Shown: positions 43,532 to 56,400 of the stretch, one piece after another
How positions within the stretch are numbered: position 1 is the first letter of the stretch
Layout: every line of letters begins with the position of its first letter
Assembly (NCBI GenBank): GCA_907165065.1
Contig: OU015543.1
Coordinates: 13,333,638 to 13,397,637, forward strand
Direction of reading: 5' to 3'
Length of the DNA stretch: 64,000 nucleotides
Source of the DNA: Caprimulgus europaeus
Lineage: Eukaryota; Chordata; Aves; Caprimulgiformes; Caprimulgidae
Position numbers and translations under genes: made by a program
Notes under the pieces: model-generated
Told to the model about the DNA's origin: nothing
Databases searched by the model: none
What the model saw: only the letters and a program-made list of their open reading frames with translations

Positions 43532-46500
43532 ATGGGGCGCGGCGGCGGCACCTTCGAGCGGCTCCTCGGTACCGGGCGGGGCGGGGGCCGCAGCGATCGG
43601 CCTCGGGAGCCGGGACGGTTCCGGGACCGCCGCCAGCCACAGCGGGGCCGGGGCCGAGAGTCGGTGCCGGCCGGCCGGCCGGGCGGGGCCGGGGCCGCAG
43701 GAGCTGGTGCGGCGGGTCCGCGGTTACCGGGGAGAGCGGGGCCGTTCCGGGAAATAATCGGGATTTTCTCGGCGAGCGCTCGGGCCTGGGGCATCGCCCG
43801 CGGAGGCTCCCGGTCCCGCTCGGGGGTCGCGGAGCGGAGCCCGGCTCAGCGGAGCGGACTGACGGGCTTGTTCCCCGCAGATAAGGCGACGAGCCAGCTC
43901 CTGCTGGAGACCGACTGGGAATCCATCCTGCAGATCTGCGACATGATCCGTCAGGGAGACACCCAGTGAGTGTGCCCGGGCTGCGGCCCCTCCCGCTCTT
44001 TGCCAGGGGAGGCGTGAGGGTCTGGGACCGGTCAGCCAGCGGGAGCACGGGTCCTTGGTGGGACTCGGTGATCCAAAAGGTCTTTTCCAACCGAAACCCT
44101 GCTCTGATTGTTATCCCCGTTCAGAAGGGCGTTGCAGAGGCAGTGCCCTGCGCCCTGAGGTGTTGAGGCGCTTCTCCGACCTCGGGAGTTGCGGGTTATC
44201 TCTGGCCTGAAACCCTCAGAGAAACTCGAGCTTGAATGTGCTTGTTCAGGCATCATCTGATGATGATCCGAGGGCTGGAGCACCTCTCTGCTGAAGGAAG
44301 GTTGAGGGAGCTGGGCTTGTTGAGCTTGGAGAAGAGAAGGCTCTGGGGAGACCTTATTGCTGCCTTCCAGTACCTGAAGGGAGCTTGGAAACAGGAGGGA
44401 GAGCGAATTTTTACATGGGCAGAGAGTGACAGGACAAGGTTTTAAACTGAGAGAGGGGAGATTTAGGCTGGATTTTAGGAGGAACTTTTTCACCCAGAGG
44501 GTGGTAAGACACTGGAACAGGTTGCCCAGAGAAGCTGTGGATGTCCCATCCCTGGAGACACACAAGGCCAGGCTGGATGGGGCCATGGGCAGCCTGATCT
44601 AGTGGTTGGCAACCCTGTCCACAGCAGGGGGGTTGGAACTGGATCACCTTTAAGGTCCTTTCCAACCCAAACCATTCTGTGATTCTATTCCTTCTCTTTC
44701 CAGTTGCCTCAAGGGAATCACGAGCTGACTGTTCCCTTTGCTGGGGTGGGGGTGGCGGGCGGTCGGCAGCAGGTGGAGTCTGCCCTTGGATTCCTCATTA
44801 CCTGAGGACACTGCACTCTCTCTTCTCACCCAGGGCAAAATATGCTGTCAGTGCTATCAAGAAGAAAGTCAACGACAAGAATCCCCACGTGGCACTCTAC
44901 GCCCTGGAGGTAACGTCAGCTCAGACCGCCCAGGCCAGGGACCTGCCCCTCACCGATCACCCCCCGGGGCTGCGCAGCCTTCCCGGCCCTGGCTGGGGAG
45001 CGCCGGAGTCGCGGCTTGGAGTTTGCCTTCTCCTGGCTCTGGCACAGAGGTTTTGTGGCTGACTGGCAGGCCAGGCTTTGTTCTTTAATTCCGTCTCAGT
45101 TAGAAACAGACAAAGGCTGAACCTTGAGACACTGTCCCCGGGGCTCTGAGGCACAAAGGCCCCGGTGCCGGTGTCTGAGGCACAAAGGCCCCGGTGCAGT
45201 GCCGGTGTCTGAGGCACAAAGGCCGCGGTGCGGTGCCGGTGTCTGAGGCACAAAGGCCGCGGTGCGGTGCCGGTGTCTGAGGCACAAAGGCCCCGGTGCG
45301 GTGCTGGTGTCTGAGGCACAAAGGCCCCGGTGCGGTGCCGGTGTCTGCCCCCGTGACTCTTGTTGCATACGCAGTGCCCTGTCCCGCTGTGCTGGCTGCG
45401 GTGCCCTGTCCCGCTGTGCTGGCTGCGGTGCCCTGTATCGTGTGCTGCAGCACACCACGGGCCGCAGGGGAGGGAGGCAGTGTCAGGCCAATGCTGTCCT
45501 TTGCCCCTGCAGGTCATGGAGTCGGTGGTCAAAAACTGTGGCCAAACAGTCCATGACGAGGTGGCGAATAAACAGACGATGGAGGAACTGAAGGAAATAC
45601 TCAAGGTAAACGTGTCTCATCGTACTGCTGTTTCTGGATAAGCTTGTAAGAGAAGCAGCAGGAGGAGGAAATGCACGTGCCCTCTCCTTTGGCTGGAGAT
45701 TTCTCCATGTGAAGTGGAAATGGGAACTTCTGTTGCCAGCTCCTGGCCCCAGAACAGCAGTGTCCAAACAAGAGCTTGTTAGAGTAGTGCCTCCATCTTC
45801 TGCCAGAAATAGATGACCAGATGACCCAGATATTTGGTGAATGAGCTGTGTGAGTCGTGTCACCTCGCATGCTGTAGCAGGGTGTCTCCTGTCACCTTCC
45901 TGCTAGGGCTGACTCAGCCTCCATGCAGGATCCTCTGCTGAGGTAGGGGCACTGCTGCAGTGTGACAGCCAGGTGTAGCAGCGCAGCCACTCCGAGCGCT
46001 GAGGAGATCAGATCAAGAGATTCTGTGGTTCTCTGCGGTCCTTGTCTGCCTCAGTAGTTCTGTAACTGCTGCAGACCTGTTCTCCTCCTGTGCTTGGAAC
46101 TCTGCTGCTTGTGAAGGCCCAGTGCTGGTAAAACGGCCTTAACTCTGCTGAGGTTCAAGGCTGTGACACTTGTGGAATGCAGGATTTTGGCACATCTAGA
46201 AGCTTGGAGCCCCAGGAGCTGTCAGTAGTCGCGCTGTGTGGGTTGGGCTCTCGGCTGGAGCAGGGGTTGGACAATGCTCCCCTGCCCCCGGGGTGTTTCT
46301 GGAGCAGCCTGTCCTGTGAGCACACGATGGCTTGGTCAGCTGATGACAGGGCTGGCGCAGGAACAGGCTCACCGAGCTTCCTCTGCCTCCTTGAACTGTG
46401 ATTCCACCACCTCTGCCTCCAAAGGGCAGGCTTCCCTGCTGTCCTTACCGCCTCACATCCTGGGCGGCTCTGGGTACCCCTGGGCAGCTCTGGGTACTCC

Positions 46501-49500
46501 TGGGCAGCTCTGGGTACTCCTGGGCAGCTCTGGGTACCCCTGGGCAGCTCTGGGGGAGGCAGGCCGTGCTGTGCTGCCCAGCGGGGTGGCTGCAGGTCCC
46601 GCAGTTCTCTGGGTGCAGGATGAGCCTCTCTCAGGAGATGTTGGGCGGGTCAGTCCTCGTGTCTGCGGGGCTCTGTGGGCATTTCCTCAGAGCGTCGTAG
46701 CTGCAGCTTCTCATGGTGGTCTCTGCTGCTCTGAGGACGTTTTCTTGTTCGTGCTGGAGGGGGGAAGGGGGGAAGCTCAAGGAGTACGTAGTCCTTGCTG
46801 AGAATTGTCCTTATTGCAGCTTTCTGACAGCTCTCACCTTGCACAAACATTCTAGTGTCTCTTTTTCTATGAGTGGTATTTCTGGCTTCTCTTCTGGGGG
46901 ATCCACACCATCCTTTGGGTTTCAGGGTCTTTTTCTCAGATTGTTTTTTTTCCTCCTCCCTTTCTGTGCAGAGGCAAGTGGAGACAAGTGTCCGCAGCAA
47001 GATCCTGTACCTTATCCAGGCCTGGGCTCACGCCTTCCGCAACGAGCCCAAGTACAAGGTGGTGCAGGACACCTATCAGATAATGAAGGTTGAAGGTGAG
47101 GACTCTGTGGGCAAAGGTGGGTGGACAGTTGCTCTGGAGGAGCACTGCAGGGTAAGGAATGGGTGTGAGGACCCTGAGTGGCGTTAGCAAAATCTGGGCT
47201 TGCAATACTCAGCTTTTTCTTGGCGCCCGATACCCAGTGAACCTTTGGAGTGAGTGAACCCCGCTGCAGAGAGAGGACAGCCCCGTTGTCCCAGGACTGG
47301 GGGCTGCCTTGGTCTGGGTCTCCAGCCCAGCCAGCAGCTGAGGGTTGGCAGTGAGAGCTGGAAATGTTCTTCAGGGAACTGGAAGCAAATCAGCGTGTCC
47401 TCTGGGAAGGGATTTTCAGCAGGGCGGTTCCTCCCTCCCAGGCTTTCATCAGTATCTCCAGGATGGGTCTGGTCTCCTGCTTTCTGACAGTGCCAGTGTG
47501 GGACTTGTCCCAGGGGTGTCAGTGTTCCCCATGAGGAAGGGACACGCTGCTGTCTCTGCCTCTTTCTGTGCACCAGAACCTCCACGGGCAGTGGCAAACC
47601 CTGGAGGCCCCGGTCCCCCACTCAGCCAGGGTTGCCATGCACTTGCCATTCAAGGGGTGAGACTCAAAGCCCTGTGTTGGGCTTTTTTTTCCCCCCAGGG
47701 TAATGGGAGATGAGCCTTATCCAAAGGCCCCGATGTCCCTTACAGGTGTTTAAGGGAAGTCAGTGGGGGATCGCCCTGCGTTCGAGAGCGTGGCTGAGCC
47801 CAGCGCTTCGCAGGCAGCACCAAGGGCTGTGCACGTGCTGCCCTGTGGGTCCCGTGGGAGAAGGCTGCTGGTGGTTGTGTCAGAGCAGGACAGTGGTCAG
47901 GGCAGGCGTGCTGAGCTGGGTCTGACGTGGGTGGCTGGGACCCACAGCTCGAGGCTGTGGGCACCGCGGCCTCCCCGGGCCCGTTCACGCGGGCGCTGTC
48001 GCTTCCCCCGCAGGTCACGTGTTCCCGGAGTTCAAAGAGAGCGATGCCATGTTCGCTGCAGAACGGGTGAGCCCTGCTGCTGGGGAGGGAGTTGGCACTG
48101 CAGGACAGACCTGGCTCTCCTGTCCCCTTCCCTCTAAACCTTCAGTTCTGTCATTGCTCCATTTCATGCAGATTAGAGGCCTGGCTGGGTACACGCTGCT
48201 CCCAGCTGCCGCGCGGTCAGTTCTGGGGTGCTGTACAGCCACGCAGCCTAAAGCTGCCAGAGGGAGGGGAGAACTGACCAGGACAGGGAGTTGGTCTCAT
48301 CTTACCCTCCTTGGTGGCCTTCCAGCAGTGTGGCAGTCTGAACATGGCTTTGCTAAAGCGATTGCTGCGCAGACACATGCCTAGAAAGCATCCCAGTCTC
48401 TAGGAACACGAGAGGAGAGAACATGGGGGGATCAATATTTCCTGTTGAGCTGCAGATGCTTCCAGTCTCCCCCATCCATCAGAGTGCCTTAGTTAGCCGC
48501 AGGAGCTCCGGAAAGGCTCGGTGGAGAGGCTCTCCTTGAGGCCCTCCTCCTGCCTTACACAAGTTTCCTTCACCCTGGCAGGCTCCAGACTGGGTCGATG
48601 CCGAGGAGTGTCACCGGTGCCGAGTGCAGTTTGGCGTGGTGACACGGAAGGTGGGTGCTGTTCCTGCCCCTCTGGGTTCCCTGGTCCTGCACAGCCCCTG
48701 GGAATTGCAGGACTCCCCGAGCCTGCACGTGTGGGGCTGGACCACGTCCACTGGCTGGGAAGTGCCAGGAGTGTCTGAGTGACGTTGTCTGATGGTGAAG
48801 CAGCGTCTTGCTCCTGCACTGATGTCTCCCATCCTTTGCAGCATCACTGCAGGGCCTGTGGGCAGATCTTCTGTGGCAAATGCTCCTCCAAGTATTCCAC
48901 CATCCCCAAGTTTGGGATTGAGAAGGAAGTGAGAGTCTGCGAGCCCTGTTATGAGCACCTCAACAAGTCAGTACCCTTTGCGGGGTGTTTCTTTGCGTGC
49001 AGCAGCTGGGACTGTGAGGGGAGGAGCGTGGTCTGGAGCCACCTTTCTGCAGAGCAGAGCAAGGGTCTCCCGAGCTGTGCAGGCTGGGCTGGGTTCCCTT
49101 CCTGGGAACGGGGTTTACAGCTGTAATGTTGTACAGAGCTGGGGCTGCAGCGCAGAGGAAGGAGCATTCAGTCTGCACTGTCACCTCTTTCACTGCAGGA
49201 AAGCTGAGGGTAAAGCTGCTGCCACCTCCGAACTGCCCCCCGAGTACCTGACCAGCCCCCTCTCACAGCAGTCCCAGGTGAGGGCTGTCCTGTAGGTGAT
49301 CTGGTGACCCTGGCCTGGTTGTTGATCCTGTTACTGACCCTCTCCTCATCTTTCCACATGCAGCTGCCTCCAAAGCGTGATGAGACAGCCCTGCAAGAGG
49401 AGGAGGAGCTCCAGCTAGCTATTGCCTTGTCTCAGTCAGAGGCCGAGGAGAAGGAGAGAATGGTTGGTGCCCTGCTCAGTGTCTGGGAGTGGTTGTTGTC

Positions 49501-52500
49501 ATACAGCCCAGATGTGCTGGGCATCTCCTAGCTGTGCAGTAACAGATCTCTAGGCATGTCCTGGCACGAGTGAGTCACAGGGCCTGTGGAATGAGAGGGT
49601 GAAAGCAGAGCCAGGCATGTGCTGTGTTGCAGCCCCGAAACTTGGAAGCTGGTTGTGCCCAAGCTGCAAGCCCTGGGGCTGGCTCTGCCAGCCGTGCCTG
49701 GCCATCCCTCGCCCACCCAGTGTGCCCAGTCTGTTGCTGACTGGGTGATCTGGAGGAGTCTGGACAGCCCCCAAGTTGACTGTTTTTTTCTCTTTTGCAG
49801 AGGCAGAAAACAACCTACTCCATGTACCCGAAGGCTGAGCCCACGCCCGTCACCTCCTCAGCCCCCCCGGTCAGCACGCTCTACTCCCCACCCGTGGTAC
49901 GTTCGTGGCCCCTGAACGCAGAGTGCCTGGACACAGGATTTTCCCTGGCCCGAGTCTGCCCTGCTTGAGTCAGATTTAATCCCTGTTCTGAGAGAAGAGA
50001 TCTGCCCTGTTCAGTCCCTTGCTCTTTCACAGCACTGCTGTGTTTTCAGCAGGAAGGTCTGTACTCAGCTGGCATTCAGGTGCCTCTGCTGCTTCCTGTA
50101 GCTGCAGTGTGTGTCTGGCTCAAGGAGACGGCTGTCCCCTTTCAGTCTTGCTGGTGCTCCGCACTGGTGGCTGTGCATGGCCAGGGCTGAGGGGGATATC
50201 CGTGTGGGAGCTGTGGGTCTCTGATTTCTCTGAGCTGGATTTCCCTGTCTGTCTCTTCCCAGAACTCCTCTGCTCCCTTGGCTGAGGACATTGACCCGGA
50301 GGTAAGGATCCAGGCCTCGCCAGCCCACGGCACAGGCTCGCTCCCAGCAGCACTGCAGTGCTCATCTCCCTTCTCTTCCTGGCAGCTGGCTCGGTACCTG
50401 AACCGCAACTACTGGGAGAAGAAACAGGAGGAAGTCCGCAAGAGCCCCACCCCGTCAGCCCCTCTGTCCCTCACAGAGCCAGCTGCTCAGCCCGGGGAAG
50501 CCCACCCTGCCCCGCTCAGTGTTGTTGAGGTAAGAAGGGGCCTGGACCCGAGCCTGGCAGCTTCTGAGGGGTGAGAAGTGCCCAACGCCTTTGTTCAGCC
50601 AGGTCTTGCTGCTGGCTCTGGGCACGGGAGGGCTGAGGCTGACTGCCTGCCCTGTCCTTCCAGCAGCAGTACCAGAACGGCGAGTCGGAGGAGAACCACG
50701 AGCAGTTCCTGAAGGCGCTGCAGAACGCCGTCACCACGTTTGTCAACCGCATGAAGAGCAACCACATGCGCGGCCGCAGCATCACCAACGACTCTGCTGT
50801 ATTGTCCCTCTTCCAGTCCATCAACAACATGCACCCCCAGCTGCTGGAGCTGCTCAACCAGCTGGATGAGCGCAGGCGTACGTGGAGCTGCCGGCCGAGG
50901 GCGTGGGCGGGGGTCCTGGGGAGGAGCAGGCGGCTGCCGGGGCTGCCCGCGGCGCTGGGGTTTGGCGTTGCTGTGGCCCAGCCTCTCTGGAGAGAAGCCA
51001 GCACGGTGTGCAGGGTGGTGTGAGTGCTCTGCACTGAGCGGGGCCCTGAGGCTGTCCCTTCCCTCCCCAGTGTACTACGAAGGCCTGCAGGACAAACTGG
51101 CGCAGATCCGGGACGCGCGCGGGGCCCTGAACGCGCTGCGGGAGGAGCATCGGGAGAAGCTGCGCCGTGCAGCGGAGGAGGCAGAGCGCCAGCGCCAGAT
51201 CCAGCTGGCCCAGAAGCTGGAGATCATGAGGCAGAAGAAGCAGGTGAGGCAGGGAAGCGTTTCCACGGGGTCCGGGGCCGCGTCAGCCAGCAGGGCTGCC
51301 TGCACCATGGGCCAGTGGGGACAGCTGTCCTGGCCCGAGGGGATGCTGTGGAGTCCTGGCTTCCAGCCCGTACCGCCCTGTTCCCACAGGAGTACCTGGA
51401 GATGCAGCGTCAGCTGGCCATCCAGCGGCTGCAGGAGCAGGAGAAGGAGAGGCAGATGCGCCTGGAGCAGCAGAAGCAGACCATCCAGATGAGAGCCCAG
51501 ATGCCAGCCTTCTCCCTGCCTTATGCCCAGGTACGGCTGCTGGCCCAGAGACGCTCCTGCCAGGCTGCAGGGGACGTGGCCTAGAGCTTTTCTCCCCTCC
51601 GTAGCTCCAGGCCATGCCTGCAGCCAGCGGGGTGATCTACCAGCCCTCTGGGCCCACCAGCTTCCCTGGCACCTTCAGCCCAGCCAGCTCAGTGGAGGGC
51701 TCTCCCATGCACAGCGTGTACATGAACCAGGCGGCGCCAGGGGGCACGGGGCCGTACGCTGCCATGCCCGTGGCGGGGACAGGTACGTCGGCCAGCGGCT
51801 CCCACGGGGGTGGGGGCTGAGCACAAGGTGTTTGCTTCAATCTCTGCCCTGTCTGCCCCAGACCCCAGCATGGTGAACGCCTACATGTACCAGCCGGGCG
51901 CAGGCAGCGGGCAGGCGGCGCAGCAGGGGCAGGCGGTGCCCACCACCACCCCGCCGTACTCGTCCTACCAGCCGACTGCAACGCAGGGCTACCAGGCAAG
52001 CGAGGGCGGCCTGCCCCGAGCCAAAGCGCAGCAGCTCGTGGCCGGCTGGGGCGAGGGCTGGGCCGCTCTGCAGGGCTGGCACGGTTCTCCCTGTCCCTGC
52101 ACAGGAGGGAGAAGCTGCTGGTCGGTCCCAGATCTCTGATCTGTGGCTGATTTTGCTGTGGGAGTGGGTTGGGGTCAGGGCCAGTTCTGGGCTCCCCGGG
52201 GTGCAGAGGGATGACTTCCTGGCTCCCGTGGAGTGGGGAGGCAGTGATGGGCCTGGGGTGTTGGTGTGGGAGGGGCCATCACTGCCGGCACCACCTCACC
52301 TGCCTGTCCCCTGCAGAGTGCAGCCTCGCAGTCGCAGAGCATCCCGGCCATCTCTCAGGCCCCCCAGGCGGGTGCCATGGGCTACCTGGGCAGCCAGTCG
52401 GTCTCCATGGGCTACCAACCCTACGGCATGCAGGTGAGCGCTCCCTGCCCAGCGGGACCCTTGGGGGCTGGGGGGATGAGCCCGGTCTCCAGCCCGGGGA

Positions 52501-52846
52501 GCCCTCCCGGGCCCTGTGCATCCCCCAGCCCCTCTGACTGCCGCCCCTTCACTCCGCAGGGGCTCATGTCGGCGCTGCCAGGCCAGGAAGCCGCGCTGAG
52601 CAGTTTGCCAGCCCAGCAGTCCTACCTGCCTGGGCAGCAGCCCCTCTACCAACAGGTGAGTGAGTGCCTGGGGGGTCTGGGGGGCTCGGGGCCGCGGGGG
52701 TGCGTTCGGTAATGAAGCCGTCTTGTCTCCTCCAGATGGCCCCGGCGGCGGGGCCCCCCCAGCCGCAGCAGCCCCAGCCGGCACCCGCCCCCGCGGTGCA
52801 GCAGCCCCCGGGCAGCGGCGAGGCCCAGCTCATCTCCTTCGACTGA
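43532..52846 (+). CDS. HGS: Hepatocyte growth factor-regulated tyrosine kinase substrate (HRS, ESCRT-0)
   Basis: ESCRT-0 subunit that sorts ubiquitinated cargo on endosomes with STAM. Twenty-one exons: 43532-43568, 43881-43965, 44834-44909, 45513-45605, 46972-47095, 48014-48066, 48582-48650, 48842-48966, 49199-49277, 49364-49462, 49801-49896, 50263-50301, 50386-50529, 50664-50877, 51071-51243, 51390-51530, 51605-51782, 51862-51995, 52317-52433, 52560-52655, 52736-52846, giving 760 residues (human 777). Domains: VHS about 5-145; FYVE about 160-220 with RKHHCRACG and eight zinc-binding Cys/His; UIM at 258-277 (EEEELQLAIALSQSEAEE); coiled coil about 440-550; then a Pro/Gln/Tyr-rich tail ending in the clathrin box LISFD. 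Intron 18 starts with GC (CAG then GCAAGC), the only donor that preserves GYQ-SAASQ. Introns 2-4 contain CR1 and minisatellite sequence; the other introns over 300 bp show nothing notable. Confidence 0.97.
44040..44108 (+). mobile_element. Short CR1 tail remnant in HGS intron 2
   Basis: GGGACTCGGTGATCCAAAAG then GTCTTTTCCAACCGAAACC resembles the terminal part of CR1 elements (TTGGACTCGATGATC..AAGGTCTTTTCCAACC). Only about 70 bp remain. It lies just upstream of the longer CR1 copy. Confidence 0.6.
44260..44693 (+). mobile_element. CR1 LINE 3' fragment in HGS intron 2
   Basis: About 430 bp of the end of CR1 ORF2 plus the 3' tail in sense orientation. The translation shows MIRGLEHLS, RLRELGLLSLEKRRL and SDRTRF, all CR1 C-terminal landmarks. 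The tail has GGTTGCCCAGAGAAGCTGTG and ends with the characteristic GTGATTCTATTCC. It is 5'-truncated and frame-broken. Confidence 0.92.
45146..45344 (+). repeat. 34-bp minisatellite in HGS intron 3
   Basis: Six tandem copies starting at 45146, 45175, 45209, 45243, 45277 and 45311; the first is 29 bp and the rest 34 bp. Each begins CTGAGGCACAAAGGCC and ends with GTGCGGTGCCGGTGT or a variant. Copies differ at one to three positions. Downstream, a 20-bp TGTCCCGCTGTGCTGGCTGC-type unit is also repeated at about 45379-45437. Confidence 0.92.
46461..46554 (+). repeat. 20-bp minisatellite in HGS intron 4
   Basis: The unit TGGGCAGCTCTGGGTACTCC occurs 4.7 times in exact 20-bp register from 46461. Units differ only by G/A in the first copy and CCCC/CTCC at the end. 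Confidence 0.93.
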
Positions 52847-53473
52847 CCCCGGGGGTCCCGTGTGACACTACTCCGCGTCCGGAACCACTTCAGCACCGTG
52901 GCTGTGCCCCCTGCCCCGACCCTCGCGGCCCTCCCCGGCCCGGGGACCAGGGACCACAGCGGGAGAGCCGCCCCCCGCCCCTCCCCGTCCCTGGGGCCGA
53001 GCGCTCGGCCCGCGGGTCCCGGGGCTGGGCCGGGCCGTGGGCCCCGGGGGAGCAGCGCTCCCGGCCGGTCCCCGCCCCGCTCCCCTCCGCCCCGGGCACC
53101 GGCACTGCCCGGCGCCTTCTTCGCCCCGTCCCGCCCCCGCCGCGCCCCCTCCCGGCCCGGGCCCGTCCCCGCGGCACCGCCGCCCGCTCCTCACGGGGAG
53201 ACCGAGCGCGAGTGGTGACAATAAAGTGTTTGGAACGAGCCGCGGACTGGCGTGCTGGGGCAGCGCACCGGGTACCGGGGACAGCCCCGCCGCGGCCTAC
53301 CCGGGAGGGGGGCGAGTGAGTCCGGCGGACCTGGCGGCTAGAGCGCCTCCTCCGCCCCGCCCCACCATCGAGGCGAGGCGCGGCGCCGGGGCTAGAGCGG
53401 CCGTCGCGGCGCAGTGGCCGCCGGGACCATCGAGTGCGCGGGGCAGAGCGCCGCCGTGTCCTCTGCGGCCGCC
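52847..53473 (+). other. HGS 3'UTR, poly(A) signal and MRPL12 promoter region
   Basis: The HGS 3'UTR is extremely GC-rich until GACAATAAAGTGTTTGG, with AATAAA at 53220-53225. The MRPL12 start codon follows only about 250 bp later. Its promoter must lie in the CpG-rich stretch 53240-53470, which has no TATA box. Confidence 0.75.
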
Positions 53474-56400
53474 ATGCTGCCCGCCGCCCGCGCGCTGCCG
53501 CCGCGCCTGACCCGCCGCCCGCCGCCGGTCTGGCGCTGGGCCGGGCCGCCCCCCGCCGGCCTGCGCGCGCTGGGCACGGGCCGCGCGCGGCGCTCGGAGG
53601 CGCTGGCCGGGGAGGCGCTGGCCGGGGCCCCGCTGGACACGGCGGCCAAGGAGTACTCGCCCAAGGTGCGGCAGCTGGTGCGGGACATCGCGGGGCTGAC
53701 GCTGCTGGAGGTGGCCGATCTCAACGCGCTGCTCAAGGTGGGTGGCGCGGGGCGGACCGGACCGGCTCGGCTCATCCCCGTTTAGCCCGGCCCGGCCCGC
53801 GCGCTCCCCCTTACCGCCCGCCGGGGCCGCTTCTTTTCCCGCAGGAGACGCTGAAGATCCCGGACGTGGCGGTGATGCCCGCAGCGGCGGCGGCCGCCTC
53901 CCTTCTGCCCTCCCAGGCGGCTCCGCAGGTACCGGGCTCTCCGGGAGTCGGGCCCCGGGGCTCCGTGTCGGCCTCGCGGGACCCACGCGTGGGGGGTGGG
54001 AGGCGGCCGTCGGGCCTGGCCGGGTGTCCTGACCGAGCTCTGGCTGCTTCCAGGAGGAGGAGGTGGTTCCGCTCAAGAAAGAGAAAACCCATTTCACCGT
54101 CCGGCTGACGGAGCTGAAAGCCGCCGACAAGGTGAAGCTGATCAAGGAGGTGAAGAACTTCGTGCCAGGAATCAACCTCGTGCAGGTGAGGAGGGGGCTG
54201 CCGAGGCACCGCCGCCCCGGACGGGCGCACACGCACGTGAGAAGCGGCAGCCCCCGGTCTCTGTTCAGAACGGGTCCCGGATTCCCGTGTACGGAGCGGT
54301 CTGCCCGGGCTGCCCGCACGCCTGGCTGCAGAGATGCAGAGCAGGGGTCGGTTGCACCTTCTGGTGGTTTCTTGAGGATGCTGTTCCCTGCCAGCTCTGC
54401 TGCGTGGCCAACAGCTGAGCCCCTCGCAGGAGCCGTGGGGTGAAGGACTCGGAGCAAAGACCTCAGAGTCCTCTGTGCCGGCCTCAGCTCCTCCAAATCT
54501 GAGAGCTGCTCTGAGCTTTCCTGCAGACCTGGGGAGCAGAGGGGTTCCTTGCTGCAGCTGCCTTTATCTTGCCTTCCCCTCAAGTTTTTTATTCTTTCCA
54601 AGGCAATATGTTACTGAACTTAGATGAGTTTCTCTAATTCACACATCTTGCAATCCATGCTTCCAGCCCTTTTCAGAGCTCTTCTTTTTGTAGGTGTTGC
54701 CTCCTCCTTTTTCCTCAGAGGGGACCTTTCGCAGTCCTGTGCAGTGCCTGGGCTCGTGCCCTCGAGCCATGGTGTAGGCTCAGAACAGAGAACGGGTGAT
54801 GGAGCTGCTGCTGCTGTGGGAGCGTGTAACGGGCTTCAGTTCCCAGCGGGGGATGCTCTCCTGTCTTGGGGATCAGAGCAGCACTTTCTGTTTATCCAGG
54901 TGCAAGGAAGAAGTGTTGAGCACTGTAAAAGCTGCTCTTATTTGTAAGAGTTCTGGATAACAGAAGGATTTCTTAGAAAATCTTCTGGCCTGTTCCTATC
55001 GATGTGTCACGAAGCAAAACATTCGATAGCAGAGAAACCGGGGCAGCAGTGTCAGTTTCACTGCCCCGCTGGGATCATTAACTGCCTGACAGTTAATTAG
55101 TCTGGGGGTTGTTTATCCCTTATCACACCCAAGCAAACATTAAAATACCAAACCCCTGTAACGGACACCATCAGCAGATAATTAAAAGCTCTCTGAAGAG
55201 CGAATGCTCAATCAAGTTGGCTTGGCACGTGGGACCTGTCAGGCGAGCCGGTTGCAGTTCCGGTGCGGGTACAGGGTGGTGGATGCAGGGTATTTATTGT
55301 GGGTAAGCATTGTCCAGTGTGACCTACCCAGCCTGCTGCTTTGGTTAAAACACACCTGCACAAAACCAACCGCTGCTGGCTCTGTTGGCAGAGGCTGTGC
55401 TCAAGGTGTAGGTGATGAATTTTCATTGTAAATTTTATTGCCATCCAATTAAGGCGTTTTTAATGAGATGTGCAGGGAATCTGTTCTTGGCCTGTAGGGC
55501 TGTTAATGGTGTGGAAGAAAGCATTGCTAGGAAAGTCTGTGGGTGCTGGTGTGACTGGAACAGGTCGACCCTGCAGAAACAACTCGATGAGACAGGGGTG
55601 CTGCCAGTGCAGACTCGAGTCCCTTTGCACCTGAGAGCTTGTTCAGAGCCCACCCAACGCGGGTGCCCCACGTCCCTGCCCCTCCCGGGCCGGCATTCTC
55701 GTGAGCTGCGGCTGGGACTGGAAACGTGCCTGCCCCGCCGAGCTTTGCCTGCACAGCTGCACCTTCTCATCCCTGCCAAGAGCATTTTCTGCTGCACGGA
55801 CACATCGTCACTGCGCCCAGCGTGAATTGAAACAACAGAACCTTCTTTCTGCCAGCAGTGGCCTCTCTGTTGAACACTGAACACCTGCAGTGCCACAAGG
55901 CCGAGAGCTGGCAGCGGCTCTGCACCGCTGGAACCTCCCTGGGGCTTGTTTTTAAGGAGCCAAATAGCTTTGTTGCTGCTGCTTCATGTAAGAGCGAGAG
56001 CCTCTGACTGCCACAGGGGCTGATCCTCCCGGCCCCCCTTCCCTGTTTTACTGCAGTTCTGCAAGAAGTCCCTTTCAATCAGCTCAGCAGCTCGTCAGCT
56101 CACCTTAAATATCGCGGTACTGCATAGTACCAACAGTTTTGTGTAAAACGTCCTGAAAGTATCAAAGTTGTGTTGTCAGACAGGCTGTGCTGGAACTCTT
56201 TTCTTTTTTACCTGGTACAGCAGATTCCTGCCCAGCTGTGCACAAACCCTGGCGCTGCCTCTCCTCCCCGCTGGCAGAAATATGTGAACAAAAACACTTG
56301 ATCTGAAAAAAAGTCAGCCCGAGGAGGCCGGTGGCTGCCTTGGCTGGTTACTGTCTGCTGGCTCTGCCTGCATCCCAGGCCCCTACTCAGACCAGCGCTG

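Noticed and set aside
45146-45344. CRISPR-like array of short direct repeats
   Set aside because: The units are contiguous with no unique spacers and lie in an intron of a vertebrate gene; it is a minisatellite.
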